Made by a program: the position numbers and the translations under genes. From Streptomyces sp. NBS 14/10 (GTDB lineage Bacteria; Actinomycetota; Actinomycetes; Streptomycetales; Streptomycetaceae), in the NCBI RefSeq assembly GCF_002224125.1, contig NZ_NCSM01000054.1:26866-90865 (forward strand): a stretch of 64,000 bases of DNA, in the 5' to 3' direction. Below are positions 8,467-17,020 of this stretch, piece after piece. The notes under the pieces are model-generated. The model did not search any database. It saw only the letters and a program-made list of their open reading frames with translations, and was not told where the DNA came from. Positions within the stretch are counted from its first letter, which is position 1. Each line of letters starts with the position of its first letter.

Positions 8467-8492
8467 CCTGCGTGTTGTGCATGGTGAAATGC

Positions 8493-8513
8493 GCGTTGCA
8501 CAGGATGCAACGC
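8493..8513. promoter_or_regulatory. Inverted repeat operator candidate before the binding-protein gene
   Basis: GCGTTGCA (8493-8500) and TGCAACGC (8506-8513) form a perfect 8-bp dyad with 5-base spacer; additional TTGTGCA/ATGCGC half-like words lie just upstream. Position in the 5' leader fits a repressor of the LacI or ROK kind, which is inference. Confidence 0.45.
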
Positions 8514-8538
8514 AATGCCAGTAGGGGTTGTTCTGCCA

Positions 8539-9855
8539 ATGAAGCGATCAAGCCTGTCCCTCCGCCTCGCCGCCCCGGCCGCGGCGCTCGTCCTGGCCGG
8601 CCTCACGGCCACCGCCTGCGCCCCGTCCACCTCCTCCAACAGCGAATCCACCAAGGACTCCAAGAGCGGAACCATCAGAGTGTGGCTCTTCCGGGAGGTG
8701 AACAACGCGCCCAAGGAGAAGGTGGTGAAGGAGGCCGTCGCCGAATTCACCAAGAAGCACTCCGACACCCGGGTCGACGTCACCTACATCCCCATCGAGA
8801 CCCGCGCCGAGAAGATGAAGGCCGCGTTCAACGACCCGAAGAGCGCCCCTGACGCCGTCGAATTCGGCAACACCGACACCGCCGGCTATGTCAACGACGG
8901 CGGACTCGCCGACATCACGGCCGAATTCGGGAAGTGGGGGGACGCGAAGAGCGTCACGGCGTCCGTCAAGGAAGCCGTCAGCGTCGGCGGGAAGGTCTAC
9001 GGCGTTCCCTGGTACGTCGGCGTACGGGCCCTCTACTACCGCACCGACATCTTCAAGGAGCTGGGGCTGAAGCCGCCCGCCACACAGGGCGAACTGGCCA
9101 CGGCCGCCCGCAGAATCCGTGCCGAACACCCCGATATGTTCGGCATCTCGGTCGGCGCCAAGAACGTCTACGGCATGCTCCCGTTCCTGTGGTCCGCGGG
9201 CGGCGACCTCGCCGAGAAGCGCGGCGACACCTACACCGCCGCCATCGACAGCGCCGCGTCCCGTAAGGGCCTGAAGACGTATACGGACCTGATCGCCAAG
9301 GACAGCTGTCCGCCACAGCAGTGCGCCGAATTGGGCGGTGACGCCGGCGTCCAGACGTTCGCGGGCGGAAAGGCCGGTATGGCGATCGGCGGCGACTTCA
9401 GCCGCCAGGCGATGGAGGACGGGGCGGTCAAGGGCAAATACGCCGTCGTGCCGCTGCCGGGCCCGGAGAAGGGCGTCATATCCCCGGCCTTCGCGGGCGG
9501 CAACAACCTCGGCGTCATGCGCGGCACCACCCACCGCACCCTGGCCGTGGACTTCGTCGAATTGCTCGGCGGCGCCGCATACCAGTCGAAGATGTTCGAC
9601 GCCATGGGCAATATGCCCGCGCTCACCGACGTCCAGGAAAAGGTCGCGGAAAAGGCGCCTTTCACCAAGCCGTTCGTCGACACCCTGAAATCCGGCACCA
9701 AGTTCGTCCCGGTGACCCCCGCCTGGAGCAAGATCGACTCCGAGGCGATGATCCCGACGATGATGCAGGAGATCGTCAGCGGCCGTAAGAGCGTGGACGC
9801 GGCCACGGCCGACGCGGCGAAGAAGATGGACGCCGCGTTCTCCTCGGCCGGCTGA
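8539..9855 (+). CDS. Sugar ABC transporter substrate-binding lipoprotein
   Basis: 438 residues, family 1 extracellular solute-binding protein. Begins with a basic n-region (MKRSSLSLRL), hydrophobic core and TATAC, a weak lipobox, so the mature protein probably starts at that Cys and is anchored outside the membrane. The body shows the usual sequence of a sugar-binding protein (RVWLFREVNN, VEFGNTDTAGY, GVPWYVGVRALYYRTD). An ATG at 8515 would add eight residues. It heads an operon with two permeases and a GH20 enzyme, pointing to import of GlcNAc-containing oligosaccharides; substrate is inference. Confidence 0.88.
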   Translation: MKRSSLSLRLAAPAAALVLAGLTATACAPSTSSNSESTKDSKSGTIRVWLFREVNNAPKEKVVKEAVAEFTKKHSDTRVDVTYIPIETRAEKMKAAFNDPKSAPDAVEFGNTDTAGYVNDGGLADITAEFGKWGDAKSVTASVKEAVSVGGKVYGVPWYVGVRALYYRTDIFKELGLKPPATQGELATAARRIRAEHPDMFGISVGAKNVYGMLPFLWSAGGDLAEKRGDTYTAAIDSAASRKGLKTYTDLIAKDSCPPQQCAELGGDAGVQTFAGGKAGMAIGGDFSRQAMEDGAVKGKYAVVPLPGPEKGVISPAFAGGNNLGVMRGTTHRTLAVDFVELLGGAAYQSKMFDAMGNMPALTDVQEKVAEKAPFTKPFVDTLKSGTKFVPVTPAWSKIDSEAMIPTMMQEIVSGRKSVDAATADAAKKMDAAFSSAG

Positions 9856-9869
9856 GCGGAGCGCCGCCC

Positions 9870-10892
9870 ATGGCTCGCGAGATCGCGCCCGCCGTGGCCG
9901 GTGCGGAGCGGCCGCCGGGCCGGGACACTCTCCCGGCCCGGCGCCGCCCCCGCCCGGCGGCCCGGGGCAACCGACCGCCGGCGGGCCGCGGCCCGCGCCG
10001 GCACCCCGCCTGGACTCCCTGGCTCTATCTGGCCCCCGCGCTCATGGTGCTGGCCGGACTGCTGGTCTACCCCGTCTACCAACTCGGCCTGATCTCGTTC
10101 CTGCGCTACACCCAGGCACAGGTCAGCGGGGGCCGCCCCACCGAATTCATCGGCTTCGACAACTACGCCGCCCTCTTCCGCGACGACCAGTTCTGGCAGG
10201 TGCTGCTGAGCACCCTGCTCTTCGCCGCCGCCTGTGTGCTGTCCACCCTCGCCGTGGGCTGCTCGCTGGCCGTCCTGCTCACCAAGGTGCGCGCGGTGCC
10301 CAGGACGATGCTGATGCTCGCCGCCCTCGGCGCCTGGGCCACCCCGCCCGTGACCGGCTCCACGGTGTGGGTCTTCCTCTTCGACTCCAGCTTCGGCCCG
10401 GTCAACAAGGTGCTCACCTGGCTGGGCCTGAGCGGATTCGAGAACTACTCCTGGACCTACGGGAAGTACAGCGCCTTCACGCTGGTGCTCCTCGAGGTCG
10501 TCTGGTGCTCGTTCCCGTTCGTGATGGTCACCGTCTACGCGGGCATCCGGGCCGTTCCGCCCGAACTGCTGGAGGCCGCCGCCCTCGACGGGGCCTCCAC
10601 CTGGCGCACCTGGCGCAGCATCATGGCGCCCCTGCTGCGCCCGATCCTGGTGATCGTCACCATCCAGTCGGTCATCTGGGACTTCAAGGTCTTCGGGCAG
10701 ATCTACGTCATGACGAACGGCGGCGGCATCGCGGGCCAGAACCTCGTGCTCAACGTCTACGCCTACCAGAAGGCCTTCGCCTCCTCCGAGTACGGACTCG
10801 GCTCCGCGATCGGCGTCGTCATGCTGCTCATCCTGCTCGCGGTGACCCTGGTCTATCTGCGGCTTCTGCGACGCCAAGGGGAGGAACTGTGA
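9870..10892 (+). CDS. Sugar ABC transporter permease (MalF/UgpA type)
   Basis: 340 residues. A long Arg/Pro-rich cytoplasmic N terminus (about 50 residues) precedes six hydrophobic segments. The ATPase-coupling EAA loop is seen as EAAALDGASTWRTWRSI near residue 235. It starts 14 bases after the binding protein and overlaps the next permease by four bases. No ATP-binding gene is in the operon, which in Streptomyces usually means a shared ATPase such as MsiK serves the transporter. Confidence 0.9.
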   Translation: MAREIAPAVAGAERPPGRDTLPARRRPRPAARGNRPPAGRGPRRHPAWTPWLYLAPALMVLAGLLVYPVYQLGLISFLRYTQAQVSGGRPTEFIGFDNYAALFRDDQFWQVLLSTLLFAAACVLSTLAVGCSLAVLLTKVRAVPRTMLMLAALGAWATPPVTGSTVWVFLFDSSFGPVNKVLTWLGLSGFENYSWTYGKYSAFTLVLLEVVWCSFPFVMVTVYAGIRAVPPELLEAAALDGASTWRTWRSIMAPLLRPILVIVTIQSVIWDFKVFGQIYVMTNGGGIAGQNLVLNVYAYQKAFASSEYGLGSAIGVVMLLILLAVTLVYLRLLRRQGEEL

Positions 10893-10915
10893 ACGCGGGA
10901 GGAACTGTGCACGCG
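10880..10915 (+). repeat. 18-bp tandem duplication of a ribosome-binding site and start codon
   Basis: GGAGGAACTGTGAACGCG (10880-10897) is followed directly by the same 18 bases with one change (10898-10915). Each copy contains a GGAGG and an in-frame GTG, so the second permease has two equally good nested starts six codons apart. Confidence 0.85.
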
Positions 10916-11830
10916 CCCACGGCTTCATCGAGGCCACCCGCTCCAGCCCAGTTCCGGCGGCGGGTCCGCTTGCCGCGGCTCCGCCGCCCCGCCCGGCCCT
11001 GGCGGCTGGCCGCCGAGGCCGCCGCGGTGGTGATCGCGCTGGTGGTCGCCTTCCCCCTGTACTGGATGGTGCTCTCGGCGTTCAAACCCGACGGCGAGGT
11101 CCAGTCGGCGCACCCGAGGCCCTGGACGCTCCACCCGCAGCTGGACGCCTTCCGCCGGGTCTTCGTGCAGCAGGACTTCGGCCGCTACTTCATCAACAGC
11201 CTCATCGTGGCCGGGGTCGTGGTGGTGCTCTCGGCGCTGATCGCCTTCCTGGCGGCCACGGCCGTCGCCCGCTTCCGGTTCCGCTTCCGCACCACGCTGC
11301 TGATCATGTTTCTGATCGCCCAGATGGTGCCGGTGGAGGCCCTGGCGATCCCGATGTTCTTCCTGATGCGCGACCTCGGCACGGCCGTCCCCGGGGTCGG
11401 CCTCAACACCCTGGGCTCGCTGATCCTGCCGCACCTCGCCTTCTCGCTGCCGTTCGCGATCTGGATGCTGCGCGGATTCGTCAAGGCGGTGCCGGAGACC
11501 CTGGAGGAGGCCGCGATGATCGACGGCGCGAGCCGGTCCCGGTTCCTGTGGCAGGTGCTGTTCCCACTGGTGCTGCCCGGCCTCGTGGCGACCAGCGTCT
11601 TCTCGTTCATCAGCGCCTGGAACGACTTCCTGTTCCCGAAGTCCTTCATCATCAGCGCGACCGAGAACTCGACCCTGCCCATGGCGCTGCTGGTCTTCTT
11701 CAAACCCGAGAACAACGACTGGGGCGGGATCATGGCCGGATCCACCGTCATGACCCTCCCCGTTCTGGTCTTCTTCGTGCTTGTCCAACGCCGGCTGGTC
11801 TCCGGGCTCGCCGGGGCCGTGAAAGGTTGA
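10889..11830 (+). CDS. Sugar ABC transporter permease (MalG/UgpE type)
   Basis: 313 residues from GTG 10889, which overlaps the stop of the first permease. GTG 10907, created by the 18-bp duplication, is an equally good start. Six membrane segments follow a basic N terminus; the coupling loop reads EEAAMIDGASRSRFLWQV. Partner of the preceding permease in a heterodimeric importer. The hexosaminidase gene starts 8 bases after its stop. Confidence 0.9.
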   Translation: MNAGGTVHAPTASSRPPAPAQFRRRVRLPRLRRPARPWRLAAEAAAVVIALVVAFPLYWMVLSAFKPDGEVQSAHPRPWTLHPQLDAFRRVFVQQDFGRYFINSLIVAGVVVVLSALIAFLAATAVARFRFRFRTTLLIMFLIAQMVPVEALAIPMFFLMRDLGTAVPGVGLNTLGSLILPHLAFSLPFAIWMLRGFVKAVPETLEEAAMIDGASRSRFLWQVLFPLVLPGLVATSVFSFISAWNDFLFPKSFIISATENSTLPMALLVFFKPENNDWGGIMAGSTVMTLPVLVFFVLVQRRLVSGLAGAVKG

Positions 11831-11838
11831 GCCTCGCC

Positions 11839-13509
11839 ATGAACGCCACAGGTAACGCCGCAGGTAACGCCACAGGTCTGATCCCGGCGCCCCGCCTCGC
11901 CCGCGAGTTGCAGTTCGGCGCCCTCCACCCCCTGGACTCCGAGACCGAGCTCGGCGCCGGTCCTGGCACCGAGGCCGCGGCGCGCTGGCTGAGCGCCACC
12001 CTCGGCGCGGCGACCGGCCTGCCACTCCTGGTCGGCGAAGGCCACGACTTCTTCCTCTCGATCAGCCCCGAGGTCGAACGGGAGCTCGGCCCCGAGGGGT
12101 ATCGCATCACCGTCGACGGCTACGCGATCCGGATCGAGGGCGGCGGCCCGGCCGGGGTCTTCTGGGGCGCGCAGACCTTCCGCCAGCTGCTCGGCCCCGA
12201 GGCCTTCCGCCGGGCGCCGGTCGCGCCCCGGGAGACGTGGTGGGTGCCGTGTGTGCTGATCGAGGACGCCCCGCGCTTCGGCTGGCGCGGCCTCATGCTG
12301 GACGTGGCGCGGCACTTCATGCCCAAGGACGATGTGCTCGCGTACATCGACCTCTTGGCCGCGCACAAGCTCAATGTGCTGCATCTGCATCTGACCGACG
12401 ACCAGGGCTGGCGCATCGAGATCCGCCGCTACCCCAGGCTCACCGAGGTCGGCGCCTGGCGCGAGCGCACCAAATTCGGGCACCGCGCCTCACCGCTGTG
12501 GGACGAGCGCCCGCACGGCGGCTACTACACCCAGGACGACATCCGCGAGATCGTCGCCTACGCCGCCGAGCGGCACATCACCGTCGTCCCGGAGATCGAC
12601 ATCCCCGGACATTCGCAGGCCGCGATCGCCGCGTACCCGGAGCTGGGCAACACCGACGCCGTCGACACCGCCTCCCTCGGCGTCTGGACCACCTGGGGCG
12701 TCAACCCGAACGTACTCTCACCCGCCGACACCACGCTGCGCTTCTACGAGAACGTCCTGGACGAGGTCCTGGAGCTCTTCCCGGGCAGCTTCGTCCACCT
12801 CGGCGGCGACGAGTGCCCCAAGGAGCAGTGGCGGGCCTCCCCGGCCGCCCAGGCGCGTATCCGGGAGCTGGGCCTGGCGGACGAGGACGAGCTGCAGAAC
12901 TGGTTCCTGGGTCACTTCGGCCGCTGGCTGGCCGAGCGCGGCCGCCGGCTGATCGGCTGGGACGAGATCCTGGAGGGCAGCGCGCAGGGGGCCGATCTGG
13001 CCGAGGGCGCCGCCGTGTCGTCCTGGCGCGGCTACGCGGGCGGCATCGCCGCCGCCCGCGCCGGCCACGACGTCGTCATGTGCCCGCAGCAGCAGGTCTA
13101 CTTCGACTACCGCCAGGCCGCCGGCGACGATGAGCCGGTCCCCATCGGCTACGTGCGCACCCTGGAGGACGTCTATCGCTTCGAGCCGGTTCCACCCGAG
13201 CTCACCGGCGCGGAGGCGGAGCGCGTACTCGGCGCTCAGGCCAACGTCTGGACGGAGGTGACCGAGGACCGGCGGCGCGTCGACTACCAGACCTTCCCGC
13301 GCCTCGCCGCCTTCGCCGAAGCCGTCTGGTCGCCGCTTCCGCCCCCGTCCGAGCGGGACTTCACCGGCTTCCAGGAGCGCATGACGGCCCACTACGCGCG
13401 CCTGGACGCGCTCGGCGTGGACTACCGGCCCCCCGGCGGCCCGCGTCCGTGGCAGCGGCGCCCTGGCGTATCCGGACGTCCGATCGACGGGTCGCCCCCG
13501 ATCGTGTGA
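11839..13509 (+). CDS. Beta-N-acetylhexosaminidase, glycoside hydrolase family 20
   Basis: 556 residues. Releases terminal beta-linked GlcNAc or GalNAc by substrate-assisted catalysis. A GH20b-type N domain (about 1-140) leads into the TIM barrel, with FGWRGLMLDVARHF, HLHLTDDQGWRIEI, PEIDIPGHSQAAI and HLGGDECPK, whose Asp-Glu pair (about residues 323-324) is the catalytic dyad. No signal peptide is visible, so it should act in the cytoplasm on imported chitobiose-like sugars. The first codons are three tandem 12-base repeats encoding NATG-NAAG-NATG, an odd feature. Last gene of the import operon; a double hairpin follows. Confidence 0.92.
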   Translation: MNATGNAAGNATGLIPAPRLARELQFGALHPLDSETELGAGPGTEAAARWLSATLGAATGLPLLVGEGHDFFLSISPEVERELGPEGYRITVDGYAIRIEGGGPAGVFWGAQTFRQLLGPEAFRRAPVAPRETWWVPCVLIEDAPRFGWRGLMLDVARHFMPKDDVLAYIDLLAAHKLNVLHLHLTDDQGWRIEIRRYPRLTEVGAWRERTKFGHRASPLWDERPHGGYYTQDDIREIVAYAAERHITVVPEIDIPGHSQAAIAAYPELGNTDAVDTASLGVWTTWGVNPNVLSPADTTLRFYENVLDEVLELFPGSFVHLGGDECPKEQWRASPAAQARIRELGLADEDELQNWFLGHFGRWLAERGRRLIGWDEILEGSAQGADLAEGAAVSSWRGYAGGIAAARAGHDVVMCPQQQVYFDYRQAAGDDEPVPIGYVRTLEDVYRFEPVPPELTGAEAERVLGAQANVWTEVTEDRRRVDYQTFPRLAAFAEAVWSPLPPPSERDFTGFQERMTAHYARLDALGVDYRPPGGPRPWQRRPGVSGRPIDGSPPIV

Positions 13510-13521
13510 GGTACGCCGGAA

Positions 13522-13562
13522 GGTGCGCCCGGAGGCGGCGCACCCCTGGGACCGTAGGTCCC
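13522..13562 (+). terminator. Double hairpin after the hexosaminidase gene
   Basis: GGTGCGCC/GGCGCACC (13522-13544, 7-base loop) is followed at once by GGGACC-GTA-GGTCCC (13548-13562). They start 13 bases past the stop. No T run. From here to 13784 I see no gene; a loose TTGCCA/TACCGT pair (13714, 13739) could be the promoter of the next operon. Confidence 0.5.
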
Positions 13563-13784
13563 CGGCTCAACCCCAAGTCGTACAAGGGTCCCTGAAACGT
13601 GGCAATCCACACCTGGCGGAGACGTCGCCCTAAACCCGTACCATCCCCCTGGTCGGGGACGGATCCATGCTTCACGGACCCTCGCGACGGCGGACTCGGA
13701 AGATGTGCCAGAGTTGCCACGTCCGGGCTGTCAGCACGTACCGTACGGCGCAACAGCCGGGACACCGGGGAAGGGGCAGCTGGG

Positions 13785-14684
13785 TTGACCACGCACGCAC
13801 CGCAGGCGGCGCACACGGTGACGATGCCGGGCACGCTCGACGAGGCCGTGGCGGCGCTGGCCGCCATGCCCGCCGCCGTGCCCGTCGCGGGCGGCACCGA
13901 TCTGATGGCCGCCGTCAACTCCGGGCTGCTGCGGCCCGCCGCACTCGTCGGCCTCGGCCGGATCACCGAGATCCGCGGCTGGCGCTACCTGGACGGCCAC
14001 GCCCTGCTCGGCGCCGGACTCTCCCACGCCCGTATGGGCCGCCCCGACTTCGCCGCGCTCATCCCGGCGCTGGCCGCCGCGGCGCGCGCCGCCGGGCCGC
14101 CGCAGATCCGAAACGCCGGCACCCTCGGCGGCAACATCGTCACCGCCGCCCCCTCGGGCGACGCGCTGCCGGTGCTCGCCGCGCTGGAGGCCACGGTCAT
14201 CATCGCCGGGCCCGAGGGCGCGCGCCGCGAGATCCCGGTCAGCCATCTGCTGGCCGGGGTCGAGATGCTGCGCCCCGGCGAACTCGTCGGCTTCGTACGC
14301 GTGCCGATCCTGCACGCCCCCCAGGCCTTCCTCAAGGCCACCGGGCGCACCGGCCCGGGCCGGTCCACGGCCTCGTGCGCCGTCGTGCTCGACCCGGCGC
14401 GGCGGGGTGTGCGCTGCGCGGTCGGCGCGGTCGCGCCCATGCCGCTGCGGCCGCTGGAGGCCGAGCGCTGGGTAGCCTCGCTCATCGACTGGGACGGCGA
14501 CCGGGGGCGCCTCGACCCGCAGGTGACGGCGGCCTTCGGCGAGTACGTGGCCGCCGCCTGCATTCCCGACCCGGCTCCGCCGGCGGACGGCTCGGAGCCG
14601 GTGCCCCTGCCGCCCGCCGCCATCCATCTGAGGCGTACGGTGGCAGCCCTGGCCCGCCGAGCACTGGGGAGGGCACTCGCGTGA
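13785..14684 (+). CDS. Xanthine dehydrogenase family FAD-binding subunit
   Basis: 299 residues, CoxM/XdhB-type medium subunit that passes electrons from Fe-S clusters to FAD. Seen: FAD motifs AGGTDLMAAV (about residue 35) and NAGTLGGNIVTAAPSGD (about 110). TTG 13785 follows GGGGAAGGGG at 8 bases and matches where the domain begins. The stop overlaps the start of the Fe-S subunit gene (GTGA), so the three subunits are translationally coupled. Substrate cannot be told from sequence. Confidence 0.88.
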   Translation: MTTHAPQAAHTVTMPGTLDEAVAALAAMPAAVPVAGGTDLMAAVNSGLLRPAALVGLGRITEIRGWRYLDGHALLGAGLSHARMGRPDFAALIPALAAAARAAGPPQIRNAGTLGGNIVTAAPSGDALPVLAALEATVIIAGPEGARREIPVSHLLAGVEMLRPGELVGFVRVPILHAPQAFLKATGRTGPGRSTASCAVVLDPARRGVRCAVGAVAPMPLRPLEAERWVASLIDWDGDRGRLDPQVTAAFGEYVAAACIPDPAPPADGSEPVPLPPAAIHLRRTVAALARRALGRALA

Positions 14685-17020
14685 GTGACGAACAGCAGCC
14701 GCACCGGCCGGAACCCGGGAGCGGGTGGCAGCCGATGCCACACGGCCCCGAGTACGACGCGGAGGCCACGGGGTTCGTGCAGCTGCCGCCCGACCACTCG
14801 CTTCAGGACCCGGCCGCCCTCGGGGGCGGATGGGACCCGCTCGCGGCCCCCGGCACCGGCTACACCCCGCCGCCCATGACGGGTGGTCCGGGCGCGCCCT
14901 CGGAGGGCGGCCAGTGGCAGCCGACGGCCCACGCCCCTGGTGCGCACGGCGACTCCTCCGGGACCGGGCACTGGGCCGTGCCGATGGAGGGCGGCGCGGA
15001 CGACTCCGGCCAGTGGGCCCAGCCGGGCCCGGCGGGCGGATCCGGCGACACGGGCGAGTACGCGTACGGCGAACACCACAACCCGCACGCCCCGCATGAC
15101 CCGCACACGACCGCGCAGTGGCATATGCCCGGCGCGGGGCAGCCGGGCCAGTCCGGGCAGACTGATCAGTGGTCGATCCCGTTCGCCGCCGACGACGGCG
15201 TCGACGAGACCGGCGTGTACCAGGTGAACGACCCGACGGCCGCGGCCCAGTGGCAGGTGCCCGAGTCGGCCGACGGCCCGTGGGCCGTCCCGGCCGCGGG
15301 TGACGACGGGGTCGACGAGAGGGCGGCGCATCCGTACGGGGCGCAGGACACCGCGCAGTGGACGATGCCCTTCGCGGGCGGCGCACAGGAGCAGCAGGAA
15401 CAGCAGGAACAGCAGGTCCAGCAGGGCCTGCACCAAGACCAGCGGCAGGGCGGGCAGAGCCAGCCGGGGCAACCTGGCCAGCCTGGTCAGCAGCACGGCC
15501 AGACCGGTCAGTGGTCGATTCCGGTGGCCGGTGACGACGGCTCCGCCGAGGAATCCGGCGAGTACGCGCTCGGCGACCACGCCGTCCGCCGCGCCCCCGC
15601 GGCCCCGACGCAGCAGGGCCGGGGCCCCGCCCGGCGGCGCCTGAGGCTGCCCGGCGGCGCCGACGTACCCGTCGAGCACCGCGGCGCCCCCACCCCGCCG
15701 CACGGCAGCACCGCCGCGTCCGGCGCACTGGCCACTCCGGCGGCGGGCACCGAGGTGCCCGAGGTGGACGACTGGCCCGAGGAGTTGACGCACGGCGGCC
15801 AGGGCCGCCCGGCCGGCCCCGACGGCGGCCATACGGGCCAGACGACCCCGCCGCACGGCGTGGCGCCCGTGGGCGGTCGCGGTGGGTTCGTGGACGACGG
15901 CCACGCGGGTCCGGGGACCCCGCCGCACGGTGTCGCGCCGGGTGGCGGTCGCGGTGGGTTCGTGGACGACGGCTACGAGGCCCATGACGGCCCGGGAGCG
16001 GGCGGCGTCCCGGCCGGGGCCGACGGCGGTCATGTGGCCCAGGCGACCCCGCCGCACGGCGTCGTGGCCGATGCCGACGGCCCGGCCCCTGAGGCCCTCC
16101 AGGCGCCTGCCGACCTCGTACAGGCCGAGGAATCGGCCGAGTTGGCGCTGGACGGCCACGGCGCGCCCCTCACCGGAGCCGAAGCCGGAGCCGAAGCCGG
16201 GGCCGGAGTCGACCCGTCGGCCGAGGACGTCGAGTACGCCGAGTCCGCCGACGCCGACGAGCGGCCCACCGCGGAGACGACGGCCCCCGAGGCGCCGCCC
16301 GTCCCCGAGGCCGACCCGACCGACCCGACAGACGCCCAGACGGACCCCGGCACAGCCCCCGACACGGCCCTCCAGGCCGACAGTGAGCACCCCAGCGCCT
16401 CGTACGTCCTGCACGTCAACGGCACCGACCGCCCCGTCACCGACGCCTGGATCGGCGAGTCGCTGCTGTACGTACTGCGCGAGCGCCTGGGCCTGGCCGG
16501 GGCCAAGGACGGCTGTTCGCAGGGCGAGTGCGGGGCCTGTTCCGTCCAGGTCGACGGGCGGCTGGTCGCCTCGTGCCTGGTGCCCGCCGCGACCGCCGCG
16601 GGCTGTGAGGTCCGTACGGTCGAGGGTCTGGCCGTGGACGGGCAGCCCTCGGATGTGCAGCGCGCGCTGGCCGCCTGCGGCGCGGTGCAGTGCGGGTTCT
16701 GCGTACCGGGCATGGCCATGACCGTGCACGATCTGCTGGAGGGCAACCACTCCCCGACCGCCCTGGAGACCCGGCAGGCGATCAGCGGCAACCTGTGCCG
16801 CTGCTCCGGCTACCGCGGGGTGGTCAACGCGGTCCGCGAGGTCGTCGCGGGCCGGGAGGCGGCGGCCGCTGCCGAGGCGGAGGAGGCCGCGGCGGCGGAC
16901 GACGGGCAGGACGCCGCCGGCCGCATTCCGCACCAGGCGGGCCCGCCGGGGATACACGGCACCGGCGACGGCGGCTTCGACGGCAGCGGCAGCACGGGCG
17001 GCGGAAGGGCTTCGGCATGA
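14681..17020 (+). CDS. XDH-family [2Fe-2S] subunit with long Trp-repeat disordered N terminus
   Basis: 779 residues, against about 160-200 for ordinary small subunits. The catalytic domain is confined to the C terminus from about residue 573: plant-type cluster motif CSQGECGACS with a fourth Cys in SCLVP, then CGAVQCGFC...LCRCSG for the second cluster. The first 570 residues are Gly/Pro/Gln/Asp-rich with about ten copies of a short Trp motif of the form QW-x-[VIM]-P (GHWAVPM, DQWSIPFA, AQWTMPFA, GQWSIPVA), a QEQQEQQ stretch, and a later TPPHGV...GGRGGFVDDG repeat (three versions). Reading frame continuity and the GGGGAGGG site before GTG 14681 support one protein. Role of the extension is unknown. 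Confidence 0.82.
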   Translation: MSDEQQPHRPEPGSGWQPMPHGPEYDAEATGFVQLPPDHSLQDPAALGGGWDPLAAPGTGYTPPPMTGGPGAPSEGGQWQPTAHAPGAHGDSSGTGHWAVPMEGGADDSGQWAQPGPAGGSGDTGEYAYGEHHNPHAPHDPHTTAQWHMPGAGQPGQSGQTDQWSIPFAADDGVDETGVYQVNDPTAAAQWQVPESADGPWAVPAAGDDGVDERAAHPYGAQDTAQWTMPFAGGAQEQQEQQEQQVQQGLHQDQRQGGQSQPGQPGQPGQQHGQTGQWSIPVAGDDGSAEESGEYALGDHAVRRAPAAPTQQGRGPARRRLRLPGGADVPVEHRGAPTPPHGSTAASGALATPAAGTEVPEVDDWPEELTHGGQGRPAGPDGGHTGQTTPPHGVAPVGGRGGFVDDGHAGPGTPPHGVAPGGGRGGFVDDGYEAHDGPGAGGVPAGADGGHVAQATPPHGVVADADGPAPEALQAPADLVQAEESAELALDGHGAPLTGAEAGAEAGAGVDPSAEDVEYAESADADERPTAETTAPEAPPVPEADPTDPTDAQTDPGTAPDTALQADSEHPSASYVLHVNGTDRPVTDAWIGESLLYVLRERLGLAGAKDGCSQGECGACSVQVDGRLVASCLVPAATAAGCEVRTVEGLAVDGQPSDVQRALAACGAVQCGFCVPGMAMTVHDLLEGNHSPTALETRQAISGNLCRCSGYRGVVNAVREVVAGREAAAAAEAEEAAAADDGQDAAGRIPHQAGPPGIHGTGDGGFDGSGSTGGGRASA

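Noticed and set aside
13985-16957. Very long open frame on the minus strand opposite the XDH genes
   Set aside because: It mirrors the GC3-biased XDH genes, has no family motif and runs across three real gene boundaries; antisense frames of this length are normal at this base composition.
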